Below are positions 16,868 through 24,803 of a DNA stretch of 48,627 nucleotides, one piece after another (the first letter of the stretch is position 1; every line of letters begins with the position of its first letter). Position numbers and translations under genes: made by a program. The notes below the pieces were generated by a model, which did no database searches, had not been told where the DNA came from, and was given only the letters and a program-made list of their open reading frames with translations. Source of the stretch: Acidimicrobiia bacterium (GTDB lineage Bacteria > Actinomycetota > Acidimicrobiia > IMCC26256 > DASPTH01); the NCBI GenBank assembly GCA_040880805.1, contig JBBDHW010000004.1, positions 1-48,627 of the forward strand. The letters are read 5' to 3'.

Positions 16868-18091
16868 ATGCCGTCGACACCCTTGTCCATCGGCCTGCAC
16901 GACCCGGCGACCTACGCGCATGGGTTTCCGTACGAGGCGTTCCGCGAGTTGCGCGACAACGAACCGATCTCGCACCACGATCATCCAGCCTGGGAACGTG
17001 GCTACTGGGTCGCGACGCGCCACGCTGACGTGCAGCGGGTTTCTCGTGACTGGACCGCGTTCAAGAACGCGCCGCATCCCTTCCTCCCCGACACCGGTCA
17101 GTTCGGTGACGACGATCAGGGTGAGTCCCTGCTGCTGATCAGCCTCGACCCGCCCGAGCACTCCAAGCTGCGGAAGATCATCAGCAACGGCTTCACGCCT
17201 CGCCGCATCAACGACCTCGCCGGTCACGTGAAGGCCAGAGTCGACTCCGTCATCGATTCGGTTGCCGATCGCGGTGAATGTGACCTCGTGAAGGACATCG
17301 CGCTCTGGCTGCCTCTGCACGCGATCGCCGACCTCGTCGGCGTTCCCGAGGAAGACCGGAAGCAAGTGTTCGAATGGACCGAGCTCACCTTCGGGTTCGA
17401 TCCGTCGGTGCCGCCCGAGGAGCAGATGAACGCCGCGACATCGATGTTCGCGTACGCGGATGCGATGTGCGCCGAGCGTCGTGCACAACCGCGCGACGAC
17501 CTGATGACCGTGCTGCTCGAAGCCGAGGTGGACGGCGACAAGCTCACCGACATGCAACTGGCGGCCTTCTTCATGCTGCTCCAGAACGCGGGCTCCGAAA
17601 CCACGCGTAACCTCATCACCACCGGCACGCTTGCACTGTTGCAGCGACCCGATCAGCTGGAATGCCTCCGCGCCGACCCGTCACTGCTCCCCGTCGCGAT
17701 CGAGGAGCTCTTGCGGCACACCACCCCGGTGATGTCGTTCACGCGGACGGCCACCCGCGATACCGAGATCGCCGGACAGGAGATCCGTGAGGGCGACCAC
17801 GTGCTCATGGTGTACGCGTCGGCCAACCGCGACGAGCGTGCCTTCGACAATCCGGACGACATCGACATCGCGCGCGAGCCCAACGACCACGTCGCGTTCG
17901 GCGCCGGTGGCCCGCACTTCTGCCTCGGTGCACACCTGGCCCGGCTCGAGAGCACGTTGATGTTCGAGGAGATCCTGACGCGCTTCGAGGGACTCGAGGT
18001 CACCGCCGACCCGGCCACACTCCCCCGCGTCTACTCGAACCTCATCGACGGCTTCGCCGAGATGCCGGTCCGCTGGTCCGCGGTGCGCTGA
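16868..18091 (+). CDS. Cytochrome P450
   Basis: A 407-residue soluble bacterial class I P450. The I-helix is AGSETT (241-246), the ExxR motif is E280-L-L-R283, and the heme loop is FGAGGPHFCLGAHLAR with Cys352 as the thiolate ligand. The distribution and the HFCLGAHLAR loop resemble CYP125/124/142-like lipid hydroxylases; I do not assign a family. It would hydroxylate a lipid side chain using an external ferredoxin. It begins 2 nt after the sulfatase stop and is the last gene of the operon, so oxygenation and desulfation probably act on the same substrate. Confidence 0.93.
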   Translation: MPSTPLSIGLHDPATYAHGFPYEAFRELRDNEPISHHDHPAWERGYWVATRHADVQRVSRDWTAFKNAPHPFLPDTGQFGDDDQGESLLLISLDPPEHSKLRKIISNGFTPRRINDLAGHVKARVDSVIDSVADRGECDLVKDIALWLPLHAIADLVGVPEEDRKQVFEWTELTFGFDPSVPPEEQMNAATSMFAYADAMCAERRAQPRDDLMTVLLEAEVDGDKLTDMQLAAFFMLLQNAGSETTRNLITTGTLALLQRPDQLECLRADPSLLPVAIEELLRHTTPVMSFTRTATRDTEIAGQEIREGDHVLMVYASANRDERAFDNPDDIDIAREPNDHVAFGAGGPHFCLGAHLARLESTLMFEEILTRFEGLEVTADPATLPRVYSNLIDGFAEMPVRWSAVR

Positions 18092-18096
18092 TCCGC

Positions 18097-18171
18097 GTGC
18101 GTCGGCTTTCGGAACTCGGCATGAAGAAGATCGATGTAGCCGCGCTGCGCGCGGCCGCCGAACGGGCCTAG
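18097..18171 (+). other. Short ORF or gene remnant after the P450 gene (24 codons)
   Basis: In the 83-bp convergent gap, a frame from a GTG reads VRRLSELGMKKIDVAALRAA and ends at TAG 18169. It has helical, protein-like composition but is very short, so it may be the tail of a lost gene. Nothing else is seen between 18092 and 18174. Confidence 0.25.
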
Positions 18172-18174
18172 CTC

Positions 18175-19098
18175 CTATCGAGAGGTGGCTTCTCCGCGAG
18201 TGAGAGCGGGCATCACGTCTCGTGCGAAGCGCTCCAATGGCGACGTGTCAGTGCTGCCGAATCGCAACGTGATGTGGTCGACGCCGGCTCCGGCGAGCAA
18301 GCGGAGGTCACCGATCAGATCGTCGGGCGATCCGACGAGGCGCGGCCGCCCGTCGGGGGCGATCCATGGCGGCGGGGCGTAGTGGAATTCCGAGTCGGCG
18401 GGCGCTCGTTCCGGCGACGGCGGCCATCCACTTGCCGGCTCGTCGGTGAACTGGGTGAATCGCGCGCTGAAGGAGAACGTGAACTGCCCGTCGATGCCCT
18501 CCTCTCTTCTGATCTCCAGGATCCGCCGCCGCGCCGCCGCGTAGTCCTCGGCCGGCAACCACAACGGATGCCACCCATCACCCAGCAGGGCCGCGCGGCG
18601 TCGGGCCTTCGCGCTGTTGCCGCCGACCCAGATCGGGACGGGCGCCGGGGCCTGCACGACGGAGAATCCCGCGGGCGGGCTCCGCACTGTCCGCAACCAC
18701 TCTTCTGTGCGCGTCGCCCGGTCGTCATAACTGGCGCCGAGCACCTCGAACTCGCCCCGCAGATAACCGATCCCGACGCCGAGGATCAACCGGTCACCGG
18801 CGAGGCGACCCAGAGTCCCCGCCATTGCGGCCACGACCAAGGGGTGACGGTACGGGGCGACCAAGACATCCGTCCCGAACCGGAGTCGACGGGTGGCCCC
18901 CAGTCCCCAGGCACAGGTCGCCAACGGCTCGAGGAACGGCGGCGACAGATTCACCGCCGCCGCGTAGTCGGGAACGGCCACGTGATCGGGGAGCCATGCT
19001 GAATCGAAGCCCAACTCCTCGCCGGCGGCGACGAGCTCGGCAACGGCTGCACCGTTGGCACCCGCGCCGTACGCCGGAACCGCGAACCCGAACTTCAC
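18175..19098 (-). CDS. LLM-class (F420-dependent type) oxidoreductase
   Basis: A 307-residue luciferase-like TIM-barrel protein. Signs are the start KFGFAVPAYG, GFDSAWLPDHVAVP, ILGVGIGYLRGEFEVLG, PVPIWVGGNSAKARRRAALLGDGWHP and a C-terminal DHITLRFG. These match actinobacterial F420-dependent oxidoreductases, although FMN use cannot be excluded from sequence. The GTG at 19098 overlaps the stop of the upstream NTF2-like gene. Two NTF2-like proteins precede it on the same strand. Together they would form a small reductase/isomerase or hydrolase cassette; the substrate is unknown. Confidence 0.88.
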   Translation of the reverse strand: MKFGFAVPAYGAGANGAAVAELVAAGEELGFDSAWLPDHVAVPDYAAAVNLSPPFLEPLATCAWGLGATRRLRFGTDVLVAPYRHPLVVAAMAGTLGRLAGDRLILGVGIGYLRGEFEVLGASYDDRATRTEEWLRTVRSPPAGFSVVQAPAPVPIWVGGNSAKARRRAALLGDGWHPLWLPAEDYAAARRRILEIRREEGIDGQFTFSFSARFTQFTDEPASGWPPSPERAPADSEFHYAPPPWIAPDGRPRLVGSPDDLIGDLRLLAGAGVDHITLRFGSTDTSPLERFARDVMPALTRGEATSR

Positions 19099-19520
19099 GC
19101 GAAGTGGCGAGACTGGTCGCCGACCAGATCGACGATGAACACGCGCTCGGCGAACTGCCAGCCCCTTGGCCCTCGCCGGTATTGGTCGTGGTAGCGCCCG
19201 GTGAGGATGGTCTCGATCGGTGACCCCGCGTCGATTCCCTGCAACACCGTGTAGGAGCACCGCCCCGTCGCCACGCTCGCCCCGTCGACGAGGTCGATGG
19301 TCAAGTTGGTGATGAGATGGCGGGTCTTGGGTGTGCCGTCGTAGAGGATCACCCGGTCGTACACACTCTTGATCTGTTCCCGTTCCCGCCGGACCTCGCC
19401 GGTGCTGCCCGAACGCCATGCCGCGTCCGCGAACAGGTCCACGACCCCTCCGATGTCGCCGCCATCGAGCAGTTCCGCGTAGCGGTACACCAACGCGGTG
19501 ATCTCTTCGCGGTCCCCCAC
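19095..19520 (-). CDS. NTF2/SnoaL-like protein
   Basis: A 141-residue protein of the NTF2-like superfamily. It starts at a GTG with EITALVYRYAELLDGGDIGG, the usual N-terminal helix and turn of this fold. VVDLFADAAWRS follows, then strands with a conserved-looking RHLITNLTIDL. Members are steroid isomerases, polyketide cyclases, dehydratases or small dioxygenase beta subunits. It starts 11 nt after the related gene upstream and overlaps the LLM oxidoreductase gene by 4 nt. Confidence 0.8.
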   Translation of the reverse strand: MGDREEITALVYRYAELLDGGDIGGVVDLFADAAWRSGSTGEVRREREQIKSVYDRVILYDGTPKTRHLITNLTIDLVDGASVATGRCSYTVLQGIDAGSPIETILTGRYHDQYRRGPRGWQFAERVFIVDLVGDQSRHFA

Positions 19521-19531
19521 TCGCGGACAAG

Positions 19532-20119
19532 CTAGTGGGGCCCCGATCGCGAGCGCCTCGAGGGTTCCTTGATCACATCGAGCATGGCGAGGTACTCGTC
19601 GGGGAGTTCGTCGTCGGGGACCCTCTGGATGTCGGTGATGTCGCTGCTCGCGTAGCTGTCTTCGCCGACGAGCGCGCACGACTCGTCGAAGACCCACAGG
19701 ATCACCGTCCGGTTGGCCACGAGGTAGTGGCCTTCGAGGTCGTCGATCGCGTACCCGCGCGCTCGCGCGACAGCTCCGGGGACGATGGCGCGCATCGCGT
19801 TCTCGGTGACAATGGTGTCGTCGTCGACCACGATGCGAAGCTTCCGAGACTCGAAGAACCCTGAGCCGGAAGCAACGAAATCGTCGTAGAACGCGCGTAT
19901 CGCGTCGCGGCCTTTCGGCCCCACATCGCGACCCTGGCTCCAGAAGCGGTACTGGGGATCGGCACTCAGGGAGGCGATCAGAGCCTCCACGTCACCGACC
20001 GCCTCGGCCTTCCCGTGGTCGATCACGACCTGGAGCATCTGACGGTGGCGCGGGTTCGCCGTCGCTTCGAGGCGCGCTTCGAGGTCCTGCCATGTGACGC
20101 TCTGATCCCAGTCGCCCAT
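19532..20119 (-). CDS. NTF2/SnoaL-like protein, longer form
   Basis: A 195-residue protein. It has an N-terminal helical lead (TANPRHRQMLQVVIDHGKAEA) and then an NTF2-like core: DVEALIASLSADPQYRFWSQ, KGRDAIRAFYDDFV, and a strand rich in aspartates (LRIVVDDDTIVTENAM). This pattern is common in SnoaL-like or limonene-epoxide-hydrolase-like proteins. The ATG at 20119 faces the divergent amidohydrolase start across 71 bp. The second NTF2-like gene and an LLM oxidoreductase follow on the same strand. The function is not determined. Confidence 0.78.
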   Translation of the reverse strand: MGDWDQSVTWQDLEARLEATANPRHRQMLQVVIDHGKAEAVGDVEALIASLSADPQYRFWSQGRDVGPKGRDAIRAFYDDFVASGSGFFESRKLRIVVDDDTIVTENAMRAIVPGAVARARGYAIDDLEGHYLVANRTVILWVFDESCALVGEDSYASSDITDIQRVPDDELPDEYLAMLDVIKEPSRRSRSGPH

Positions 20120-20172
20120 ATTGCGCTCCGGACGTGGCGTTGGCCCAAACTCTAAGCTGACGGGATCGCCGG

Positions 20173-20188
20173 GACACCTGGAGGTGTC
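20173..20188 (+). promoter_or_regulatory. Perfect inverted repeat enclosing the Shine-Dalgarno sequence
   Basis: GACACCT-GG-AGGTGTC has 7-bp arms with a 2-bp centre and contains the GGAGG of the amidohydrolase gene, ending 2 nt before its ATG at 20191. A hairpin here would hide the ribosome site; as DNA it could be an operator. A TAAGCT -10-like hexamer is at 20153-20158. Confidence 0.45.
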
Positions 20189-20190
20189 AC

Positions 20191-21504
20191 ATGCAAGTGG
20201 AAGACCTGATCCTCGTCAGCGTCGACGACCACGTGGTCGAGCCGCCGTCTCTGAGCGGCTTCTTCGCCGAACATGTCCCGGCGAAGTACAAGGACCGCGT
20301 CCCTCGCGTCATTCGTCGGGAGAACGGCACCGACGCCTGGCTGATCGAAGGGAAGGAGATCGCCACGTTCGGTCTCAACGCCGTGCAGGGACGGCCACCC
20401 GAGCACTGGGGTCAGGACCCCGCGAGCTTCGATCAGGTCCGACCGGGTTGCTACGACGTGCACGAGCGGATTCGCGACATGAACGTGAACGGCGTGCTCG
20501 CGTCGATCAACTTCCCGTCGTGGCCGGGCCTCGGTGGACAGTTCTTCGCGGCCAGCGACGACAAGGACTACGTCGCCGCGATGATCCGCTCGTACAACGA
20601 CTGGCACATCCACGAGTGGTGCGGCGCGTATCCGGGCCGGTTCATCCCGTTGGGACTCTCCGGCTTCATCCTCGGGGCCGACTGGATGGCCGGCGAGATC
20701 CGCCGCCTCGCCGACCAGGGCTGCCACGCAGTGTCGTTCCACGCCGAGCCGCACCGCTTCGGCATGCCCGACCACCACGGCGACGAGTGGGACCCGGCGT
20801 GGCAGGCATGCCAGGACACCGGGACCGTCATGGTGTTCCACTTCGGCGCGATGCCCAACTTCATGCCCCGCTCGCCGTTCGACGTGATCCCGCACTCGAT
20901 GCCGTTCCAAACCGCGATCTTCGCGGCCGAGCTCCTCTGGTCACCGATCCTGCGCAAGTTCCCCACAGTGAGGCTCGCGCTCGCCGAGGGCGGGATCGGC
21001 TGGGTGCCCTACTTCCTCGAGAAGGCCGACTTCGTCTACGACCACCATCACCGTTGGACGGGTGCCGACTTCGGCGACAAGCTCCCGAGTCAGGTGTTCC
21101 GAGAGCACGTGCAAACGTGCTTCATCGACGACGACACCGGCCTCCGGAACCGCGACTTCATCGGCGTCGACACGATCACCTGGGAATGCGACTACCCGCA
21201 CTCCGATTCCACCTGGCCACAGTCGCCCGAGGTGATGATGAAGATGGTGGCGGCGGCTCAGCTGTCCGACGACGACGTCCACAAGGTCACGTGGGAGAAC
21301 GCGTGCCGCTGGTACCAGTTCGACCCGTTCGAGCACCGCACCCGCGAGGAGTGCACCGTCGGAGCGTTGCGCGCCCAGGCCGAAGACGTCGACACCACGC
21401 CGCGCGAATACGGCAACTTGGAGCATTCGCACGGCCTCGACCAGAACGCCAAGCAGTTCATGCAGGGCGGAAACTTCCTGTCGGGCGCGCCGACGCCCGA
21501 GTGA
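20191..21504 (+). CDS. Amidohydrolase family (PF04909) metal hydrolase or decarboxylase
   Basis: A 437-residue TIM-barrel amidohydrolase. The N-terminal metal motif is SVDDHVVEPP (DxH). Further His ligands come from VMVFHFGAMPNF and surrounding barrel strands, and the final aspartate lies in WECDYPHSDSTWP, the WxSDYPH signature of this family. The C-terminal tail is longer than usual (about 80 residues after the barrel). Relatives are decarboxylases such as ACMSD and resorcylate decarboxylase, and hydrolases. GGAGG precedes the ATG. Paralogues are at 21506-22579 and 41602-42693. It converges on the first of these with a 1-bp gap. Confidence 0.9.
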   Translation: MQVEDLILVSVDDHVVEPPSLSGFFAEHVPAKYKDRVPRVIRRENGTDAWLIEGKEIATFGLNAVQGRPPEHWGQDPASFDQVRPGCYDVHERIRDMNVNGVLASINFPSWPGLGGQFFAASDDKDYVAAMIRSYNDWHIHEWCGAYPGRFIPLGLSGFILGADWMAGEIRRLADQGCHAVSFHAEPHRFGMPDHHGDEWDPAWQACQDTGTVMVFHFGAMPNFMPRSPFDVIPHSMPFQTAIFAAELLWSPILRKFPTVRLALAEGGIGWVPYFLEKADFVYDHHHRWTGADFGDKLPSQVFREHVQTCFIDDDTGLRNRDFIGVDTITWECDYPHSDSTWPQSPEVMMKMVAAAQLSDDDVHKVTWENACRWYQFDPFEHRTREECTVGALRAQAEDVDTTPREYGNLEHSHGLDQNAKQFMQGGNFLSGAPTPE

Positions 21505-21505
21505 C

Positions 21506-22579
21506 TCAGAGGTTGTAGAGCTCGACGGCGCTGTCGCCGCGAATGATGCGCTGCTGATCGGCGGTCAGCGTCTCGATCGCCTCGTTGAGCTCTGCGACGA
21601 CTCCGGGGATCTTCGCGTCGGGATGCGGGTAGTCGCTGGCCCAGATGATGCGGTCGGCGCCGACGTGCTTCGAGTTGGCCGTGAACGGGAGCGCTTCCTC
21701 GTCGGGATCGAAGCTGATGTAGCACTGACGCTTGAAGATCTCCGACGGCGGGGTCGTCTGGTACCGGCTCCCGAACACTTCGAGGTGGTGGTCGAACCGC
21801 TCGAGCATCGGGGCAACCCAACCACCCGACCCTTCGAGGAACGCCACCTTCAAGTTGGGGAAGCGCTCACAGATCCCGCCACCCACGAACCACCCCATCG
21901 CCACCATGATGTCGAGCGCGTTGCCGAGACCCTGCCGAAGCATGAGCCCCTTGCTCGGGTTGCCGAAGGTGTCGTCGTCGAGCCCGAGCAGCTGCACGAC
22001 ATTCGGCATGTCGGGGAACGAAAACGGGTGCACGCCAAGAGGGCAACCCGCCGACGCGGCGGCCTCCCAGAACGGGTCGTACACGGGGTCGTGCAGCTTC
22101 TTGTTCTCGATGTACGGGGCCGGGCGGATCATCACCGCCTTGAAGCCCCGCTCCAGGCTCCGCTCCATCTCCTTCACCGCCGCGTGCGGGTCCTGGAGTG
22201 GAACGAGGCCGACACCGAAGAGCCGAGTGGGCGCGGCCCCGCAGTACTGCTCGAGCCAGTCGTTGTAGGCACGGCACACCACGCCCCACCGCTCCGGGTC
22301 GGGAACGAACGAGAGGCCGGGGGTTGTGGGGTAGAGCACGGCGATGTCGATGCCGTCGGCGTCCATGTCGACCAACCGGGCCAGGGGATCCCATCCGCCG
22401 GCGATCGTCTGGAGCGTCGGCGGACCCGAGCTCTCCATCGGGAACGGGTCGTCGCCGCCGGCTGCCGACATGGCCGCGAAGTCGGCGCCGATGCGCCCCA
22501 TGATCTCTGTCATCAGGTCGGGAGGCAGCGTCAACTGCTCCTGCACATGGCCATCGGAGTCGATCACGGCGTTCGTCAT
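21506..22579 (-). CDS. Amidohydrolase family (PF04909) protein
   Basis: A 357-residue TIM-barrel amidohydrolase. VIDSDGHVQE opens the barrel, GCPLGVHPFSFPD gives a central His, and the last ligand is in IIWASDYPHPDAK. FKRQCYISFDPDEEALP is typical of the subfamily. A strong GAGGAGG ribosome site precedes the ATG. It is the last gene of a minus-strand operon that starts with adenine deaminase and contains an acyl-CoA ligase between two related dabb/NIPSNAP-like genes. Decarboxylation or hydrolysis of an acid released by that pathway is a reasonable inference. Confidence 0.9.
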   Translation of the reverse strand: MTNAVIDSDGHVQEQLTLPPDLMTEIMGRIGADFAAMSAAGGDDPFPMESSGPPTLQTIAGGWDPLARLVDMDADGIDIAVLYPTTPGLSFVPDPERWGVVCRAYNDWLEQYCGAAPTRLFGVGLVPLQDPHAAVKEMERSLERGFKAVMIRPAPYIENKKLHDPVYDPFWEAAASAGCPLGVHPFSFPDMPNVVQLLGLDDDTFGNPSKGLMLRQGLGNALDIMVAMGWFVGGGICERFPNLKVAFLEGSGGWVAPMLERFDHHLEVFGSRYQTTPPSEIFKRQCYISFDPDEEALPFTANSKHVGADRIIWASDYPHPDAKIPGVVAELNEAIETLTADQQRIIRGDSAVELYNL

Positions 22580-22598
22580 CTCGTACCTCCTCGTGTAC

Positions 22599-23309
22599 TC
22601 AAAACAGGGGTGACCACTTGCTCGTGCGCAGCAGCTTGCTCTCCCATTGGTCGCGGTACTCCAGCGATTCGTGCATATAGGTGCCCGGCTCGCGCATCTC
22701 GGGTGCGAGATCGTGCGTGAGGAGGTGCAACACCGTGGACGGGTCGGCGATCTTCTGCCACAGCATGGCCTCGCGGCGCAAGCCCGTTCCGTGCGCGACC
22801 TGGAAGCACGCTTGCACGTCGATCGTCACCGTGCCGGTGTTCTCGGCACGTTTGACGATCGGCTGGTAGTAGAGCTCGTCCCACATCGTGATGTAGTCGT
22901 CGATCGCCGAGTACGGCCAGCCGGTGTCTTCCATGAACAGCGACAGCTCGTGCTCGGCGCCGTCGCTCGCCACCTCTGCGAAGTCGACCTCTTGTATCGG
23001 TGACCAGTAGACCGGGAGCAACGTCTTGCCGGTCACGTCGTGCCGGTAGGTGTCGACCTCGCGCACCCAGTCTTGGAGATCACCCGATTGCAGCCGCCGG
23101 GCGAGACGCTCCCACGCATCCCCGTCGCGTACCGCGGTGATCGTCACCACCTGATACGACCCGCCACTGCCGTGCGCATGGTTCATGTACCACAGCAACC
23201 GAGCGTCGTCGTCCTTCGCGAGCGTCGGCATCCAGCCCTCGCGGAACGCGGCTTCGAACTCGTCTTCCTTCTTGCCGACGACCTTGTGGACCTCGTGCAC
23301 GAACAACAT
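22599..23309 (-). CDS. Dabb/NIPSNAP-like protein, copy A
   Basis: A 236-residue protein with the start MLFVHEVHKVVGKKEDEFE and the RLLWYMNHAHGSGGSYQVVT region of dimeric alpha-beta barrel or NIPSNAP-like domains. Two such modules fit the length. It is clearly paralogous to the protein at 24800-25513: both share WMPTLAKDDDARLLWY, AWERLARR, a SGDLQ block, and the closing tail LRDQWESKLLRT or YRDQWESKLLRT with a final SPLF. No catalytic residues are recognised. It lies between an acyl-CoA ligase gene and an amidohydrolase gene with short spacers (12 and 19 nt). Confidence 0.75.
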   Translation of the reverse strand: MLFVHEVHKVVGKKEDEFEAAFREGWMPTLAKDDDARLLWYMNHAHGSGGSYQVVTITAVRDGDAWERLARRLQSGDLQDWVREVDTYRHDVTGKTLLPVYWSPIQEVDFAEVASDGAEHELSLFMEDTGWPYSAIDDYITMWDELYYQPIVKRAENTGTVTIDVQACFQVAHGTGLRREAMLWQKIADPSTVLHLLTHDLAPEMREPGTYMHESLEYRDQWESKLLRTSKWSPLF

Positions 23310-23321
23310 GACGACCTCCTG

Positions 23322-24803
23322 CTACCCCTGGGGCAGCCGTGAAACGACGAGCTCGACGAGTTGTCGACGCACCACCTTGCCAGTGTCGCTGTACGGCAGG
23401 TCGTCGACGAACACGACGTGCTCGGGAAGCTTGTAGATCGCGAGGTGCTCTCGGCAGTAGGCCTTCACGTCGTCGGCTGTCATCGGAGCTCGGGCCACGA
23501 TCGCGACACCGACCCGCTCCCCCATCTCCGAGTCGGGAATGCCGGCCGCCGCGACATCCGCGACCGCGGGATGCTCGCGCAGGACCGTCTCGATCTCGAT
23601 CGGTCCGAACTTCTCCCCGCCGCGATTGATCGTGTCCGAGAGTCGACCACTGGGGTAGATATAGCAATCGGCGTCCTGCCGAGCGAGGTCGCCGGTGTGG
23701 AGCCAGCCGGGCCGCACGTTCTGGTCCGAGAGCACCCACAGCTCGCCGACGGCGCCGGTTGCCACGTCCTGCTCGGTGATCGGGTCGACGATGCGAATCT
23801 CGACGCCCGGCATCGCGCGGCCGACGGAACCGATCCGCTCCGGCGCGAAGTGATCGTCGGGCGTGAGCGTGGTGTAGGCGCCGAGCGTCTCGGTCTGCCC
23901 GAAGATGTTGGCGAACGCGACATCCGGCAGCGCGGCCATGGCCCGTTGTACGAGCTCGACCGGAGCCGCCGCGGCGCCGTAGTAGATGGCGCGCAGGTCG
24001 CTGAGGTCGGTCGTGGAGAAATCGGGATGAGCGAGGATGCGCTGGAGCATCGTCGGCACGAGGAACGCGGACGAAACTCGGTGCCGGGCTACGAGCCGGA
24101 GCCACTCGCCGGCGTCGAAGCGCGGCTGGATCACGGTGGTCCGGCCCGACTGCAATGCTCCGAGGAGCCCCAGCGATCCACCGACGTGGAAGATCGGGAC
24201 GCACATCATGCCGATGACCGGCGGTGCGTCGGCGTCGAAGGGCAACGTCATGGTGCGCAACCGGCGCGAGAGCGTGCCCTGTGAGATCGGGATCGCCTTG
24301 GGGAGTCCGGTCGTGCCGCTCGTAAAGAGCACGAGCGCGTCGAGGTCGTCGTCCTCGACCGTGCCGGTGTGATCGGAGCCGGTGTGATCGGAACCGGTGT
24401 GATCGGAGCCGCCGGGAGTGAGGAGTTCGGCCGGCCCGAGCACCTCGCCGTCGACCGCTTGCTCGAGCGCGGCGCGGAAGGGGTCGCCCGCGACACCGAT
24501 CGCCGCACAACCGGCCGTGCGGACGAGCTCGTGGAACTCGGACGGCTTCAGCTGCACGTTCATGAGCGCAGCGGCCGCGCCGACGCGTGGCGCGCCGAGG
24601 ATCATGGCCGTCGACAGCAGCCCTCCCACGTCGACGACGGCGATGCGATCGCCGGGGCCGACCCCGCGCTCCGCCAGCACCGCCGCGCAGCGGGGCACGG
24701 CTGAATCGAGATCCGCGTACGTGTACTCGGCGTCACCGACCACGAGCGCGATCCGCACAGGATCCGCTGACACAACGCCTTCGAGCACGCGTGAGATGTT
24801 CAA
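23322..24803 (-). CDS. AMP-forming acyl-CoA synthetase/ligase
   Basis: A 493-residue ANL-superfamily ligase. The phosphate-binding motif is LFTSGTTGLPKAIP, the A5 motif is NIFGQTETLGAYT, the A8 hinge is SDTINRGGEKFGP, and the acyl-adenylation lysine is in SDTGKVVRR. It would activate a carboxylic acid as its CoA thioester. The start is a TTG at 24803 that overlaps the upstream stop as TTGA; a GTG at 24788 is the alternative. A run of three 15-bp tandem repeats (24364-24408) encodes a GSDHT-rich linker just before the P-loop, which is unusual for the family. The dabb/NIPSNAP-like paralogues flank it. Confidence 0.93.
   Translation of the reverse strand: MNISRVLEGVVSADPVRIALVVGDAEYTYADLDSAVPRCAAVLAERGVGPGDRIAVVDVGGLLSTAMILGAPRVGAAAALMNVQLKPSEFHELVRTAGCAAIGVAGDPFRAALEQAVDGEVLGPAELLTPGGSDHTGSDHTGSDHTGTVEDDDLDALVLFTSGTTGLPKAIPISQGTLSRRLRTMTLPFDADAPPVIGMMCVPIFHVGGSLGLLGALQSGRTTVIQPRFDAGEWLRLVARHRVSSAFLVPTMLQRILAHPDFSTTDLSDLRAIYYGAAAAPVELVQRAMAALPDVAFANIFGQTETLGAYTTLTPDDHFAPERIGSVGRAMPGVEIRIVDPITEQDVATGAVGELWVLSDQNVRPGWLHTGDLARQDADCYIYPSGRLSDTINRGGEKFGPIEIETVLREHPAVADVAAAGIPDSEMGERVGVAIVARAPMTADDVKAYCREHLAIYKLPEHVVFVDDLPYSDTGKVVRRQLVELVVSRLPQG
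24364..24408. repeat. Three 15-bp tandem repeats in the ligase coding region
   Basis: Three units of CCGGTGTGATCGGAG/A lie at 24364-24378, 24379-24393 and 24394-24408, with one difference. They are in frame and add GSDHT three times to the ligase before its phosphate-binding loop. Copy number could vary between strains without shifting the frame. Confidence 0.85.

Noticed and set aside
15486-16880. A 464-codon minus-strand frame inside the sulfatase gene
   Set aside because: The sulfatase carries all expected motifs on the plus strand; the opposite frame is His/Val/Asp-rich and unlike any protein.
24364-24408. Short tandem repeat considered as a CRISPR array
   Set aside because: Units are 15 bp with no spacers, lie within a coding frame, and there are no cas genes in the window.
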